From: Leptobrachium leishanense
Taxonomy: Eukaryota; Chordata; Amphibia; Anura; Megophryidae
DNA: 64,000 bases
Assembly (NCBI GenBank): GCA_009667805.1
Contig: CM019069.1
Location: 49,000,153 to 49,064,152 of the forward strand
Direction of reading: 5' to 3'
Shown: positions 24,901 to 39,100 of the stretch, in pieces
Position numbering within the stretch: position 1 is the first letter of the stretch
Layout: each line of letters begins with the position of its first letter
The notes under the pieces: model-generated
The model's input: the letters and a program-made list of their open reading frames with translations, nothing else
Database searches by the model: none
What the model was told of the DNA's origin: nothing
Made by a program: the position numbers and the translations under genes

Positions 24901-27900
24901 TGTTAAAAGAGCTAAACTGGCCCTCGCTGGAATCCAGACGCATCCTTCACCTTTCCAACCTGGTGTTTAAGAGCTTTTCTGGGAAGCTGCCACCCTACCT
25001 GAATGGACTGCTTCCCCTAGCAGTTCCCTCATCCTATAACCTCGAATCCAGGACCAACACCTTTCTTGCAATACCACAATACAAAAAGAAAGTGGCTCGA
25101 ACCTCATTTTCCTACAGAGCACCACAAATATGGAATAACCTCCCAGACATCATCAAATCTTCCCCCAGTCTAAAGACCCTTAAGAATTCCCTATTAACAT
25201 ACCTCAATAGCGAATGCACCTGTAAACATGTAACATAATGGCTTTATTTCCTACATATTTATTTTTCTGCTAATCTGTACATTTGTTTTGTGTTAATGTC
25301 TTGCATTTTACTACTTTGTATTTCTGTAACCACTCAATGTTCTTGAACCCAGGACATACTTGAAAACGAGAGAAATCTCAATGTATCCTTCCTGGTAAAA
25401 TCCTTTATAAATAAATAAATGTACTTGTTTGTCTATCCATCTGTCTCTTGGTCGGCCTTTGTCCATCTGCTTCCGCCTGCCAGTGCATCTGCTTGTCCGT
25501 CCCACCACCATCCTCTCTACCGATCTGTCTGTCTCACTGCATGTCCATCTCACTGTCTGCCCGTCTCTCTTCCTGCCTCTCTACCCATCCATCCATCCAC
25601 ACATACATTGTTATGGATACTATGCCTCAAAGGCATTTTAGATACACATGACATTATTTTGCAAAGTTCTAGCTGTATAAAGCATGTGCTAGACAAAAAG
25701 GCTTACTTGAAGTATAACCCAGTGGCCTTCTTTTGATGCTTTCTCCATAGCAATTTCTGCAATAACTTCCTGCCCTTGACCTAACGATATGTTGTGAAGT
25801 TTCCCTGAATCGATTGTGAATCCAAGTCTGTTCCCTAAATTAAATAAATAAATATAACATCATTTGTATCATCCGCCGAATGATAATAGAAAAAGATTTG
25901 TCGACAATATGCTCTGGGAAACATTAAGGAAACAAAACCGCAAAAGTGGTGGAGAAAAAACCCAAAAACACAGGTTGTTACTGGCTAGAGAAGGAGAGGG
26001 GTGAAGCGCCCACCGGAGAGGCGTCTATCCCACTCGCTGAATGCTGTGTGTGGGGGTTTCTCTAAATACCCGGGTAACAGTAGAATGAACGAAGGTACAA
26101 CACAGCGCTTAGAGAGACCAAAGTCCAGTAAAGATAGTGGGGTAGACACCCTATATGTCCATAAGTAGAAGTTGCTGACTTTAGGACTTGCTGACTTTAG
26201 GAATAAATCTTCTCAATAATGTAGATGCGGTATGCACTGTAGGGAGAAAACACAAAAAGGAGGGACCAAAAATTGCGCAGTATCCCAGCAGCCAGAATGA
26301 AAGTAGTACGTATAGATAATAAACTCACATTCTGTGGAGCCTACGACCGGCTCTTAGGAATCAAGCAGGCTGGGACTTTATTTCAGGTGCCCATATAACC
26401 TTCAAGCGACTTTTCCAGAAATCTCCAAAGATGGGAATACTGTAGGAGAATGGGCAAAAAACCAAGAAGGCACCTCCTAGTGCAATAAATCAAGGGCAGC
26501 TTAATATATTAGGAAAGAATTTGCCAAATTCAAACTCACACTTGATTGAGCCTCTATTGGCTCCGTCACAATGCGCATAGGAAATCATAAGGTGTTCCCC
26601 AAACCTTCTTTGCAAGTGTTATAGAGGCAGACAGCAGTTAGAGTTGTTCAAAAAATTAAAAACATTTATTAGTTTAAAAATAGATAGATCATATCTACCA
26701 GACCAAGTCTTTGGTCTGGTAGATATGATCTATCTATTTTTAAACTAATAAATGTTTTTAATTTTTTGAACAACTCTAACTGCTGTCTGCCTCTATAACA
26801 CTTGCAAAGAAGGTTTGGGGAACACCTTATGATTTCCTATGCGCATTGTGACGGAGCCAATAGAGGCTCAATCAAGTGTGAGTTTGAATTTGGCAAATTC
26901 TTTCCTAATATATTAAGCTGCCCTTGATTTATTGCACTAGGAGGTGCCTTCTTGGTTTTTTGCCCATTCTCCTACAGTATTCCCATCTTTGGAGATTTCT
27001 GGAAAAGTCGCTTGAAGGTTATATGGGCACCTGAAATAAAGTCCCAGCCTGCTTGATTCCTAAGAGCCGGTCGTAGGCTCCACAGAATGTGAGTTTATTA
27101 TCTATACGTACTACTTTCATTCTGGCTGCTGGGATACTGCGCAATTTTTGGTCCCTCCTTTTTGTGTTTTCTCCCTACAGTGCATACCGCATCTACATTA
27201 TTGAGAAGATTTATTCCTAAAGTCAGCAAGTCCTAAAGTCAGCAACTTCTACTTATGGACATATAGGGTGTCTACCCCACTATCTTTACTGGACTTTGGT
27301 CTCTCTAAGCGCTGTGTTGTACCTTCGTTCATTCTACTGTTACTGGCTAGACACTATTGTTTAAATAATATATTGCTACTATTGTCTAAATAATGTGTTG
27401 CTGCTGCAAAGGTAATTTAAATATGTAGAAGTGCTACTTACAGCTATTTTGTGAAATAAGGCATACATGTCATTATTTATAAAAGAGCAAGAAAACAGAA
27501 AAAACTGGCAGTAAATGATAAAAAAAAGCTACAAATGACACAATTTCCCGCGTAGATGCTTTTGATTAAAATAATGTACACAGTCGCTGTGTATTTTTAC
27601 CACACGTTAATTACATCCAGCATCCTATACCAATGTAATTTTGCTTCAATAACTTGTAAAGATGTAAGACGAGGAACTGTAAACATATATTGAATGCTAA
27701 AATGCAAACCTCGGCATATGCAATCTTTCACGTGTTTTCACTGAAGTAATTGTTGTATGTTTTAACATAAAAGGAATACTATAGTGCGTTTGGCTAACAA
27801 GGTTTGACTGTGAATAAATTACAATAAAAAAAAAAAAATAACTTTAATAATAAGAAATGTTAACTGCTACAATTTAACCCCCTGGGATGTTCTTACCAAG

Positions 27901-30900
27901 GGATTCCACATCTTTTAAGGGATCAACACCTGGAGATAGAATAAAAACGACAGGCGTAGCTGGACCACTTTCCTGGAAAGACTTTGCAAACTCAGTTTTG
28001 CGTCTTTCCACGTATTTTGCACCTAATTTTTCCTCGACAAAGTTCCTACAGAATCACAAAAAAATTAAATAAAAACCAATTACTTGCAATTAAACAAAAT
28101 ATAGTATAACATATAACCATACTGCACATCTCCATATCCAACAATTGGCCGATACGTCCTATAAATGTATACCTTAACGAATCCCTGGCAGCACAACGTT
28201 ATCCCAAACTATGAACAATAGTGCTGCCTTAATAAATTAAAGAAAAAAAAGGACATTTTATTTTTTCCAATTTAACCAAACATGACCCTCTAGCGTCCAC
28301 CGATCGCTTGGGCAGCTAGGGGTTAATTCAGTAACTGACGTCATCGTGCCATGCGCGGCAATGTCAGTTGGCAAGGGGAGAGTTGCTGCGCAAGGGGAGA
28401 GTTTGCTGCGTAAAGTCTTCTCCAGCACATTATCCCAAAGATTCTCAATGGGGTTAAGGTCTGGACTGTGCGGTGGCCAATCCATGTGTGAAAATTATGT
28501 CTCATGCTCCCTGAACCACTCTTGCACAATTTGAGCCCGATGAAGCCTGGCATTGTCACCTCGGAATATGTCCTTGCTTGAAGGAAAAATATGCCCATTC
28601 AGTATATTCAGGGAGTCAGCTGACCTCATTTTTGGTCATATAATGTTGCTGAACCTAGACCTCACCAGCTGAAGGAATTCCAGATCATAATAAGCTTGTG
28701 CTGTACGTGGTGACTATTTTGGCTAGGCAGTGTAGAAAGCTAAGCATGGAACATGTGCTCACAAGAGTTAAATCATACACAGCCTTGACCATTACTTTTG
28801 AATTGAGTAAGTTCATGGGAAGAAAAGACATCTTTAACTCTATCTTCATGCAGTAAATCCACACAATCATACCGAATAGCATATGTCATGCGATCAGGCC
28901 GGAGAGCGCGTATCATGATCATCTTCTGTAGAGAGCTTTTGGTTTTCCACTCTTGAGGCAGCTTCTCTCCCTCTGGACACTCCGATTCCACAACCTTTTT
29001 CCATCGTTTGGGAGATCCTTCAATGTCCCTGTCTAAGCCTCGAAATTCATCCATGAAACTCATTGTCTGCAGTGACAGCATTGGGGCAAAGAACGTAAAA
29101 TTCAACTAGAAGTATTTGAATGCACACAACAACAACATACTTGATGAACTTCAGTTCACACCTTCAAATTATTTGAAGCATTTCCATATTCATGAGGTTT
29201 ATAGAATACCAGCTTTGGTTTCACGTTATTCTAATTCTGCTTTTACTTTGCCTTTACCACTGATATTCTGGTTTTCAAAGGTAAACTCACCCACCTTGAT
29301 TGCACTCCATGCAGAATTGGAGAGGAACTCCAGAGGGCTACTGTAGCTGTGGTCAATGTTAAAGCGAAGTAAGAAGTCGAGTTCGTGAGCAGAAATTTCT
29401 TTATTCATTAGTAAAAGCTGGAAGTAGCAAACAGTTGTCAAAGTTGATCATCAAGAAGCAGCAGCTAAGATGCATTCATTTCTAAAAGATCATTTAGAAC
29501 TATTTTGCCATGCTCCACAAACCGGACATTTTAAAACATTGCATCACATTTGTAAAGAATTGAATATATCAAATATAATCGAAAGATCTCGTCTTGAGCA
29601 CCTTGTGCCAAACCTTTATTTATTAGTTCGGTTTAGTTGAGAAATCACAAATTTTGTCACAGAGGACATATCATATTCAAACTGTTTAGAATATCATTGT
29701 AATTGTTTTATTATCATTATTACTGTTGGTTCCATTTAAGTTAAACAGTGTCCTTTATGTTTCGTTACAAAGAAATAAAAAATTGTATTTCTAACCACTT
29801 TATCAAAGGCGAAATCCCAAAAAACATTACTTTAATACCAAGTTCCAATGTTAATATTTGTATCTGTTCTAATAAGACTTCCTTTGATAAATAAAAAAAA
29901 ATAATTGGAGTTGCACAGGTATTTCTATTTAAAATCTCTACAAGGCGATTAAATATCCTCCTTTAAGTGTTCCTTTCAGTACCATAATGTCTTTGAAAAA
30001 TAGTTCTACTAGCTAAGGACATGGCTCCTCTCCAGTTTCTCTTTCCTTACACAATTGTATTATGGACTTCTTTTTCTAATAGAACTTGCTGTTTGCTCGA
30101 CATCTGGGATCCACTCGATCTGTTGTCCAAATGGACATTAGTCAACATTGTTCTCTTATTAAATTATACAAAAGAAAGAGCCGGGTATATTTTTCAGATG
30201 TTGGCTTAATTATTTCCCTAAAACTTTAATCCTAAATTTTGTAACCAAACAAAGAAATTGATTTTAATTAAATTGAAGAAACATGGGAATGTTCTAAATA
30301 ATTTCACTTTAAGCTATCAGCCTTAAACATGGAGGCCTAGATTCCAAGCCTGGTGTAATCTTAACCAGAGCTCTCTGATAAATCTGTCGGAGCCTTTGCA
30401 GTCCATGGCATTGGTAAGTTTACTAGAGCTCTGCTTACATTTACACCAGGCTTGGAATCCAGCCCGTAGTCGCGACATGCTTCCTTCTTCCTAGAAGTCC
30501 TTTACTTCCTGTCGGTTTGTATTTTTTTTTATAAAAAATGCACTTCTATGCACATGGGGTGCAGGATTGGAAGTTATAGGGCCACCTTAGGCACCATAAC
30601 AACTTCAGCTTTATAAAGTAGTGACGGTTAGAGGACCAGCTTTAAAAACGCCTTTGTTTTCATGAAAAAGGAGCGATGATTCCACGGACAGAGCTGTTAG
30701 TCAGGCTCTGGGAGTTACATGGAAGTAGTAGGAGGTGTTTTCTTTAATTCTGGTTGTTTATCCGTTTGTGTGAATGTGGCGAATATGTGTTTTTATGGAT
30801 ATGTAGTTACGAATGTTACATTCTACATGGATACACCTAATATTTCCATGCTGATGTGCAGTGTGTGAAAAGGGCCCTTCAATGTGTAGACACTACAGTT

Positions 30901-32770
30901 AGGAAAACAATTCATAAATAAGGGTGAGATTCCACTTGTACCTTCAAAGCTCAAGGCTTTTGACGTAGATGAGAGGCACTCCAGGTGTACTACAAACTAA
31001 CCTTTATTTAGGATGGAGATAAAATCAAGGTAACGTTTAGACCCATAACACCTTACATGTGCTATGCGATAAAGGCACGATTAAGACCTTATGGGCTGAA
31101 ATGTCGCCTTGCTTTTAAATCCATCTTAAATAAAGGTCCGTACATACTACAACAGGAGTGCCTCTCATCATTTTGGCATCTATGCCTGGGGCATAGCGGT
31201 GTTCTGTGGGAAAGCACCGGTGTGTGGTTGGTGTGCAAGGTAGCTCGACCCTAATTGCTTGTTCTCCATGTCTTTTGACCGAATCCACAATATGGGAGCC
31301 CCTTATCCTACGGGGATGCCTTTCCCTCATACGTCCTGGGGCGTCAGACAGCCAAATCCAACTTCTGTAGAGTATGGATCACACAATGTATCGCTGGCTC
31401 CAAATAAAACATAACTTTTACTGTAAGAAGAATAGGAGTTAAAACGTTCCCTAGGTGGAGGAGATGGCAGTGTTTCATTCCTTGTCCCGCACTCAGTCAT
31501 AGATAGGATCCCAAATTACTCCTTTCAATAAGCAATTGGATTCTCTCCGGTAAGGTCTACATTTTGTACCCCACAAATAAGACTCCTCAGTGTGGATTGT
31601 ATCCATTTCATACTTTCAATGGAATGTTATTTGGAATAATCACACCATCCATGCATAAACAGTCACACTAGGTTACCAAGACGTTGCATCCTTGGATTCT
31701 ACCTTTAAACTGCCCGCTACTGATATTTCTTTTTCGCAAGAGAACGGTACCACGGGAGCGTGCTTGAACGTGCCTTCATTTTAAATAATTGCACGCACGA
31801 TTGAACAAAACGTGGGAACAACTTAATTAAATCGCGTGCACGGTTAGCTAAATCGAGCGTGTGCTTCAGTCTGACGTGGGGACGATAAATACTAACACGC
31901 TCATGATAGATTACATCACATGCATGTTTTTAAAAGGAAGCATAGAAGCGGCTTGCTGGCACCTCTGGGGCTCTGCAGCTCGTATTTACAGCCCGACAGC
32001 AAATGGGGTTGAAATATAATATATATAACACATAGATAATACTAGGTCCGAACCCATCAAGTAGTTGTAAAATACTCGTGGATGTTTGTGATGTGATATT
32101 TATTCATCTCACTTTATTTTTTTTGGATATAGCAAATGCTGCAACTTTTATATTAAAGGGGATTATAGCAGGCACATTACTTATGGACATAAGGGTAACT
32201 TATCGCAAAGTCTGCTCAAAAATAACTAAAAAGCTAGAGGAGGAATGGAAATAAAATAGCTACTTTACATGGTTTCCTGCTTTGCTTTTTTTCTGAAAAT
32301 CGTCAGTATCCGGGTGCGAGGGCAAATATATAGTTTAGTGCAAACTGTAAAAAGTGGCCCATCCTTTTCTCTGCATCCGTAGGTTATATGAGCCTCTTGG
32401 GAATGGTGCACTTCATTGAGATTTTATACATCGGCCCTTCTGAGGGTTACAAATAAACGGATTGCAATAGGACTGAATAAAACCTAATTCCCTACTGAAT
32501 AAAAGAACCGCACTGGGAAGGAATGGATCTCAGCAAGGTTTATCAATTTATATTTTCTTTTCCACTGCAAATTAATTTGCACTAAACAAAACAAAAAATA
32601 ATTATATTATATATATATATATATATATATACAGACACACAGAGCATCCCGAGGTTAGAGCACTCAATTGCACGAATCTCAAATCTGACAATTTAAAGAC
32701 TTTCAAAGATTTCAAGTTTCTAAAGTTTTTTTCAATTTGTTTTTTCAAAATTACCACAAACCGAAGAATA

Positions 32771-32811
<41 letters not shown>

Positions 32812-33088
32812 TCTACAGAACCAGACGGATGCACTCAGGGTCTTATAAAAAAAATATAAAATTTTAATCAAAGATGAATTAAAAACGGAGCTAACGTTTT
32901 GGCCCACCACCACGATTAAACCTTGATAAAGGCCCAGTGTTGGGCCAAAACGTTGATTCCCTCTTTAATTCATCTTTGATTTAAATTATATATTTTTTAT
33001 TTATAAGAGCCTGAGTGCATCCGTCTGGTTCTGTATATATGTTTGCTGAATTCAGGCACTGGGGCATTAAAACCTTACGTTTGGTGGA

Positions 33089-33120
<32 letters not shown>

Positions 33121-36100
33121 ATGTGTGTGGGTGTGTCTGTGCGTATGAACGTGTGTACAATGGGTTGTAAGAGATGAAGGTTTTTTAATATACTTATTAC
33201 CTCTTTTAAAAAATAAAAAGGTATATGCTTGTTAGCACTATTGAAAACTAAAAACCCCGATATCAAAATACTATTCGATTTTGTTTAGTTCTAATGCATA
33301 TGGGATAATACTCATATCGGAAAGGTCTGCCCACATTAATGCGACAGTGACAGTAAATAAAACAGTATTTTAGTAGAAAGGTTAAAACAATATAGTCAAT
33401 CAATGCACATATTAAACCTTTGGGGAGAAAATGTTATTTTAGATATTAGACATGAGAAACCTACCGCACCTGGAACGTTAACTGGGATGTGAAGGTTATT
33501 TTGTCTCTTTCGAAGAGACCTCTGCTGATGTAGATGAATGTGGAGTATGTCACACTGTCGATGAGGTTATTTACTCTTGCTTGGACATCATCAGATGGTT
33601 GTGAGTGCTGGACTGCCTTGTGAAACACAATGTTAAAAGCCTGCGCAGAGGAAACCAGCATTTCATTATTCCAAACATAGAAGCTAGGACGTACATGGCT
33701 TTCTCTGTGTGAAATGAACTAAGCATTCCTCGCCTGCATACAGGCGTTATACATTATCGAATACACAAGTGCCTCAAATACCTTCACTGATAAAAATATA
33801 TGGCTATTAACTGAGAAGGCACCAGCTTGTAGGCATTGACTATCAAAATATATTGTTTCATTGAATAAAGGGAGTAACAAATGTTTTATTGCATGAACAT
33901 CTAAGGGGAGAAATAATATTCGTCCAATGCGAAAATATAACCCAACTTACTTAAAAAAACACAGAAAATTAAACCATGCATATATTTTTTTATTATTGTT
34001 TTAGAAATTATTTTTAACCTCCTTTAATGACATTTAGATGTTTGTGCAGCAATTTATGTAGAAAACTCTGGATCTGAAGTTGTAATAAAAACCAAACAGG
34101 CAAATACTAAAGCATTGCCATATGAAACATTCTTGAAATAATTCACAGAATATATAAAAAAAATTGATGACATACTGTATTGATGACATACTGCCGGGCA
34201 AAAAAAGCCACACACTAATATGTCGTCGGATTGCCTTTTGCTGTGATTACGACACGCATTCGCCGTGGAATTGTTTCGATAAGCTCATGCAATGTCACAA
34301 CATTTATTTCCATCCAGAGTTACACTTGCAGAGTCTGCTGAGCTCATTTTATCCTCCCTGGCGGTTTTCCTGAGTGTGTACAGGGTTAACTTTCAATGCT
34401 GAAAGCGGTAACCCCGAGCCACATTTGGGCTGGATACATTACCTTTACCTGCGCTCCCTCGCTGACCTCCGCGATCGCATTCTCCTCCATTCGATTGCAG
34501 CGTCCTACTTCCTGGTTCCCTTCTCGCGAGAAGGGAACTAGGAAGCATGATGTTGCGATCGTCCGAAATGGGACTGTGGGGGGACAGCGAGCGAGCGCAG
34601 GGCCAGGTAATGTATCCAGCCCAAATGTGTCTCGGGGTTACCGCTTTCAGCATTGAAATTAACCCCGAGCCACACTCGATATTCCGCTAGGGGGCCAAAT
34701 AAATTGTAACGGTTCTGACATATAAAATATGTCAGAATCGTAACACCAGGGAGGTTAATCACTTCAGTAATTATCTAATGGAGGGCTCGCACGTACGTTA
34801 AAGCCAGGTGGTGACTTTTTTTGTGTGTTTGGAGTGTGTGTGTGTTGTATACACACACATTCAGATCTGTTACTTCTATAACTCATGAACTTTTTGTTCC
34901 AGAATGTCAACTTTTAACTAGTTTTAGAAACAGTGTGGGACCAATACATACATTTCTTACCCAGTGCTGGAGCAAACTCCTCATTCCACAGTTGTACATT
35001 AGGCAATCAAGAAAATAGGAAAAGCTCCAGCACCTGATTTTTTAAATCGTACACTAATTCCTCATGTCCTCACAGAGCAGACAACATTTTGACCTTACTC
35101 GGTCTTTGTCAGGACTTTACAAGGACCAAGTGAGGTAGAAACATTGTCTGCTCTGTGGGGACACGAGAAATAAAACAACGATTTCAAAATTCAACTTTTG
35201 AATTTGTGACATACAGGGTCCGTAAAGAAGAAAAAACAATCCACAGACGTTTCAATTATTTGATTTAACCTTGAGTGAAAACTGGTACATGGGGCTGATC
35301 TTTTTCAGGTCGTTCACAATAAAATAAAGCAACGAGGCTCTGGCGGCAACAAGACGATAGTTCTCCCGGACCTCATTAATTTTCACTTCATTGACCTTGG
35401 CTTCTAACACCTGCATGGGACAAGAAATTAAGATCCCTGAGTCCCAGAAGAGTATTTGACAAAACAGAATACAAATAAAATTATAATTGGACAGAAGACT
35501 CACCCTGTAGCCCTCAGAGCGAGAGCCCCGCAATCTTTCAAGTTACACCCTGATCCTACATGAGTCACAAACCCCAACTTTAGAACACAAAATATGCAGC
35601 ACCAACTCTCATAAGCGCATAGAAGAAGCCGACTATACAGTATATTACATCATGAAATGGAATATCATAAAACACAAGAGTCCCTATATTTATGGGCAGC
35701 TGTAAACATATAAAAATTGCTATATTTTACAAACAGAAGAAAAGCTAATTACTATGTTCCTACCTTATATGAAAAAAGGAGGTTTTAGGTTCTATTTTTT
35801 GGTGAAAATGTGGTAAGCTCCCCTGCGATAGCGTCAAGGCAAACCTAGTTAGGGAAGTGCCTAACTAAATGCATCTAATCGTGGTGCATTAAAAAACATT
35901 TACGCTCGTCCATGCAAACCTACTGATACAGTATCTACAGCTAATGCAATTATCCTCCTATAAGAACACCCCGTGTTTAGATCATTGTATACTTAACCCA
36001 ATTAACCCTTGTAGGCGTATACATAATAGTAAGTGGCAGCTTAATATTAATGGATCACGATCATAAAGCACAACAACAATGTTCACGCTCAGTGCCTATA

Positions 36101-39100
36101 GATTCAGCATCAAACTCTCCCCTGACCTTCAGGCCTTCAAGAAATCCCTCAAAACCCATCTCTTCAGATTAGCGTATCGCATCACTGATGCAACTCATCC
36201 CTCTGCTCACCTACTCACACATGATTGAAGCCGCTTCTATGGCCCCACCATTCCCAAACCACTGGCACTAATGATCCTGCTATCTAGTGCAATTCCTCTC
36301 GTCTTCCTCAACCCCCAATCCCTCTAGATTGTAAACTCTTATGAGCAGGGCCCTTTACACCTCTTGTTTCCATCCTATGTCCATTTACCTGTATCTCGTT
36401 CCCTTTGATCATTATAAAGTGCTGCAGAAACTGTTGGCGCTATATAAATGATGACAATAATAATCAGGTTTGCATGGAAGACTCTATATGGTTTTAAATG
36501 CACCATGTTTTGATGCAGTTAGTTAGGGTCGCCCCTAAAGGGTTTGCCTTGACGCTATGGCTTTGGAACTTAACATATTTTGGCAAAAAGAAAAAGCAAT
36601 CAGAAAACTCATTTTCCCATAGAAGGTAGGAATACTGTGCTAGTTATTTTGTTTTTCTTCTTTTTATACAATAGAACATATTGGTATTCGTTGTTGTTGG
36701 GCATCTCGCCTTTTTTGTTTTTCATGTTCCATTTGTGCTGCTGTCATTTTGGACTAAGTTAACATTCCGGTAATTAAGCAATTTGTCACACCTATTGTTA
36801 CATCCATCGCACATTGTTAGGTTTTTCCATGAAGAAGGAGGAGAAAAAATAAATAAGAACAACATGGCTTATGTGAACTCTAAAACACATCGGGTCCCAA
36901 TCATAATCTAGGATGGTAATCCTCAGATCCAAGAATGTTAGTAAAAAAATAAAAATTAAAAAATGCCATGACTTTTAATCCAACAAAGAATCATTCTAAT
37001 GTTGCACAGTGTTGCATTAAAAACAAGTGAGTGTTCAGAAAACCAGATAAAAATATTCATTGCAAAACCATGAATATTATAAATCATATTTCACGCTCGT
37101 GGGTCTAAAGCAATATGCATAATTGACTCAAAAAAAATATTCTGAAATGGATGGAAGTACGGCTAAATCTACCTTCATTGCTCGAGTCCCCTGCAAATAA
37201 ATGTGCAAATATTTATAGACTAGAGACGTAAAGTACTTATGTGCTGTTTAAGTGGTCCTTTCGTATCCATGCAGCTTCCATTTAGTCAGTTCAGCTTGGA
37301 AAAATATCAACTTTCAACAGGTGCCTTTCTTTCTCATTGTACTTAAAATCTCCTTAGAAATTCTATAAACTCTATAGCTGGAAAAATATCTCATCACAAA
37401 TAGTGCGAGCACAAAAACTAGGATACAATGGTGACTTACTTTTATTGCCTCAGCCGTTTATTTTTTTTACATAACTTAATATGAAAAGTCTTATGTCACT
37501 TTGTACTTAGAACAATTGTTAGTCTGGAAGTAAATTCTAAAGGGATACTCTAGTGTTAAAGCAGGAGAGAGGAGGAACTGAGAGGTTAAACATTAACCCT
37601 TCTTGACCCTCTTCCCCCACCCTTCCAATTATAACCCTTTAGTAGGTGTATAAACTCACCTTAATGCCAGGGACAGGCTCCCCCAACGCTGGTCTTGATG
37701 TGATACGCTGTTGGCTTCTGTAACAGTCATTTGATCATGGGGGGGGTCTGAACACAATGCAAACATCCAGTCAATCCAGTGACCCTCGATGAGAGTCACT
37801 GGTTGGAGAGGAGTTCGGACAGGAGTCCCACGTGGGGATCTCCTCATGAAGATGAAATTAGAGTTTGCTGATCTGAGCTTCTGAGTGGAGCTCAACCCTC
37901 CCCACTTGGAGGACTGAACCAACCACCCTGAGGCCCTCTCTCCTGAAGCAGGAGATGAAAGAAGGCACTAAGGTCACTATGACCTCTAACATTACATTGA
38001 GTGGTAACAGTGCCTAGACTGTTCCTTTAAGGGACACAAGGATTTATTAATTTTTCTTGATGGTCTAGCCAGTCAGCAGTTGCAAAGGTGAATGATTTTG
38101 TCAATTCACCTGCTTCTCACCGTCGCTTAACCTCCCTGACGGTATTCCCGAGTGTGACTCGGGGTTAACTTTTTGTACCGAAAGCGTTATCCCCGAGCCA
38201 CACTCGGGCTGGATACTTACATGTCCTGCGCTCCCTCGCTGATCCCGCAGTCTCCTCCAGCCGCTCGCAACGTCACACTGCCTGGATCTCTTCTCGCGAG
38301 GAGTGAAACCAGGAAGTGTGACATCGCGATCGACTGCAGTGTGACTGCGGGGACAGCGAGGGAGCGCAGGACATGTAAGTATCGGCCCGAGTGTGACTGC
38401 GGGGACAGTGAGGGAGCGCAGGACATGTAAGTATCGGCCCGAGTGTGACTGCGGGGACAGCGAGGGAGCGCATGACATGTAAGTATCGGCCCGAGTGTGA
38501 CTGCGGGGACAGCGAGGGAGCGCAGGACATGTAAGTATCGGCCCGAGTGTGACTGCGGGGATACCGCTTTCAGTATTGAAAGTTAACCCGAGCCACACTC
38601 ATACCTCTAGGGGCCAGATTAATTGGACCGATTCTGACATATAAAATATAAGGAAGTTCCAGTGACAGGTGTGTGCAGTGCAAAGGGAAATGTATTCTGC
38701 TCCTCTTCAGCAACCTTCAAATGCATGGACGGGCTTGGAACAAGGCTCCACTCAGAAACAAACGAAGGACAATTATGCGGATCTGTATGGTTTGTGGTTG
38801 GTGCCCACAACTATTAGCATTTTATTTTAGAAGGTTGAATTAATTAAGACTTATTTTAAAACCCAGTAGTAGGACTGTGTTTTTCAGTTAGCTCATTGTG
38901 TCTCAACCCTGGTCCTCAGGTCCCACTAACAGGTCAGGTTTGCAGCATATATGAAGCACAGCACAGGTGATATGATTTGCCGCTCAGTGATTGCAGGATT
39001 AAGTCTGTTTTTCCGGGGGCGTGGCTAAGCTCTGGAGGTGGATGGTCGCACGCTCGAGCAGCTCCTGCAAATTTACCTGCTTTTGTGGGGATTTCTTTGA

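Noticed and set aside
25990..26073. A decayed ribozyme core (ggtgaag / cgcc-ggcg) in the one-sided tail of the giant palindrome
   Set aside because: A stem is visible but neither CTGANGA nor GAAA is present, so it cannot be claimed as a hammerhead remnant.
34393..34656. Two 86-codon frames on opposite strands with similar sequence
   Set aside because: Both arise from the same inverted repeat of a MITE.
38101..38598. 165-codon frame with repeated SPQSH-type motifs
   Set aside because: Caused by 52-bp tandem repeats in a MITE.
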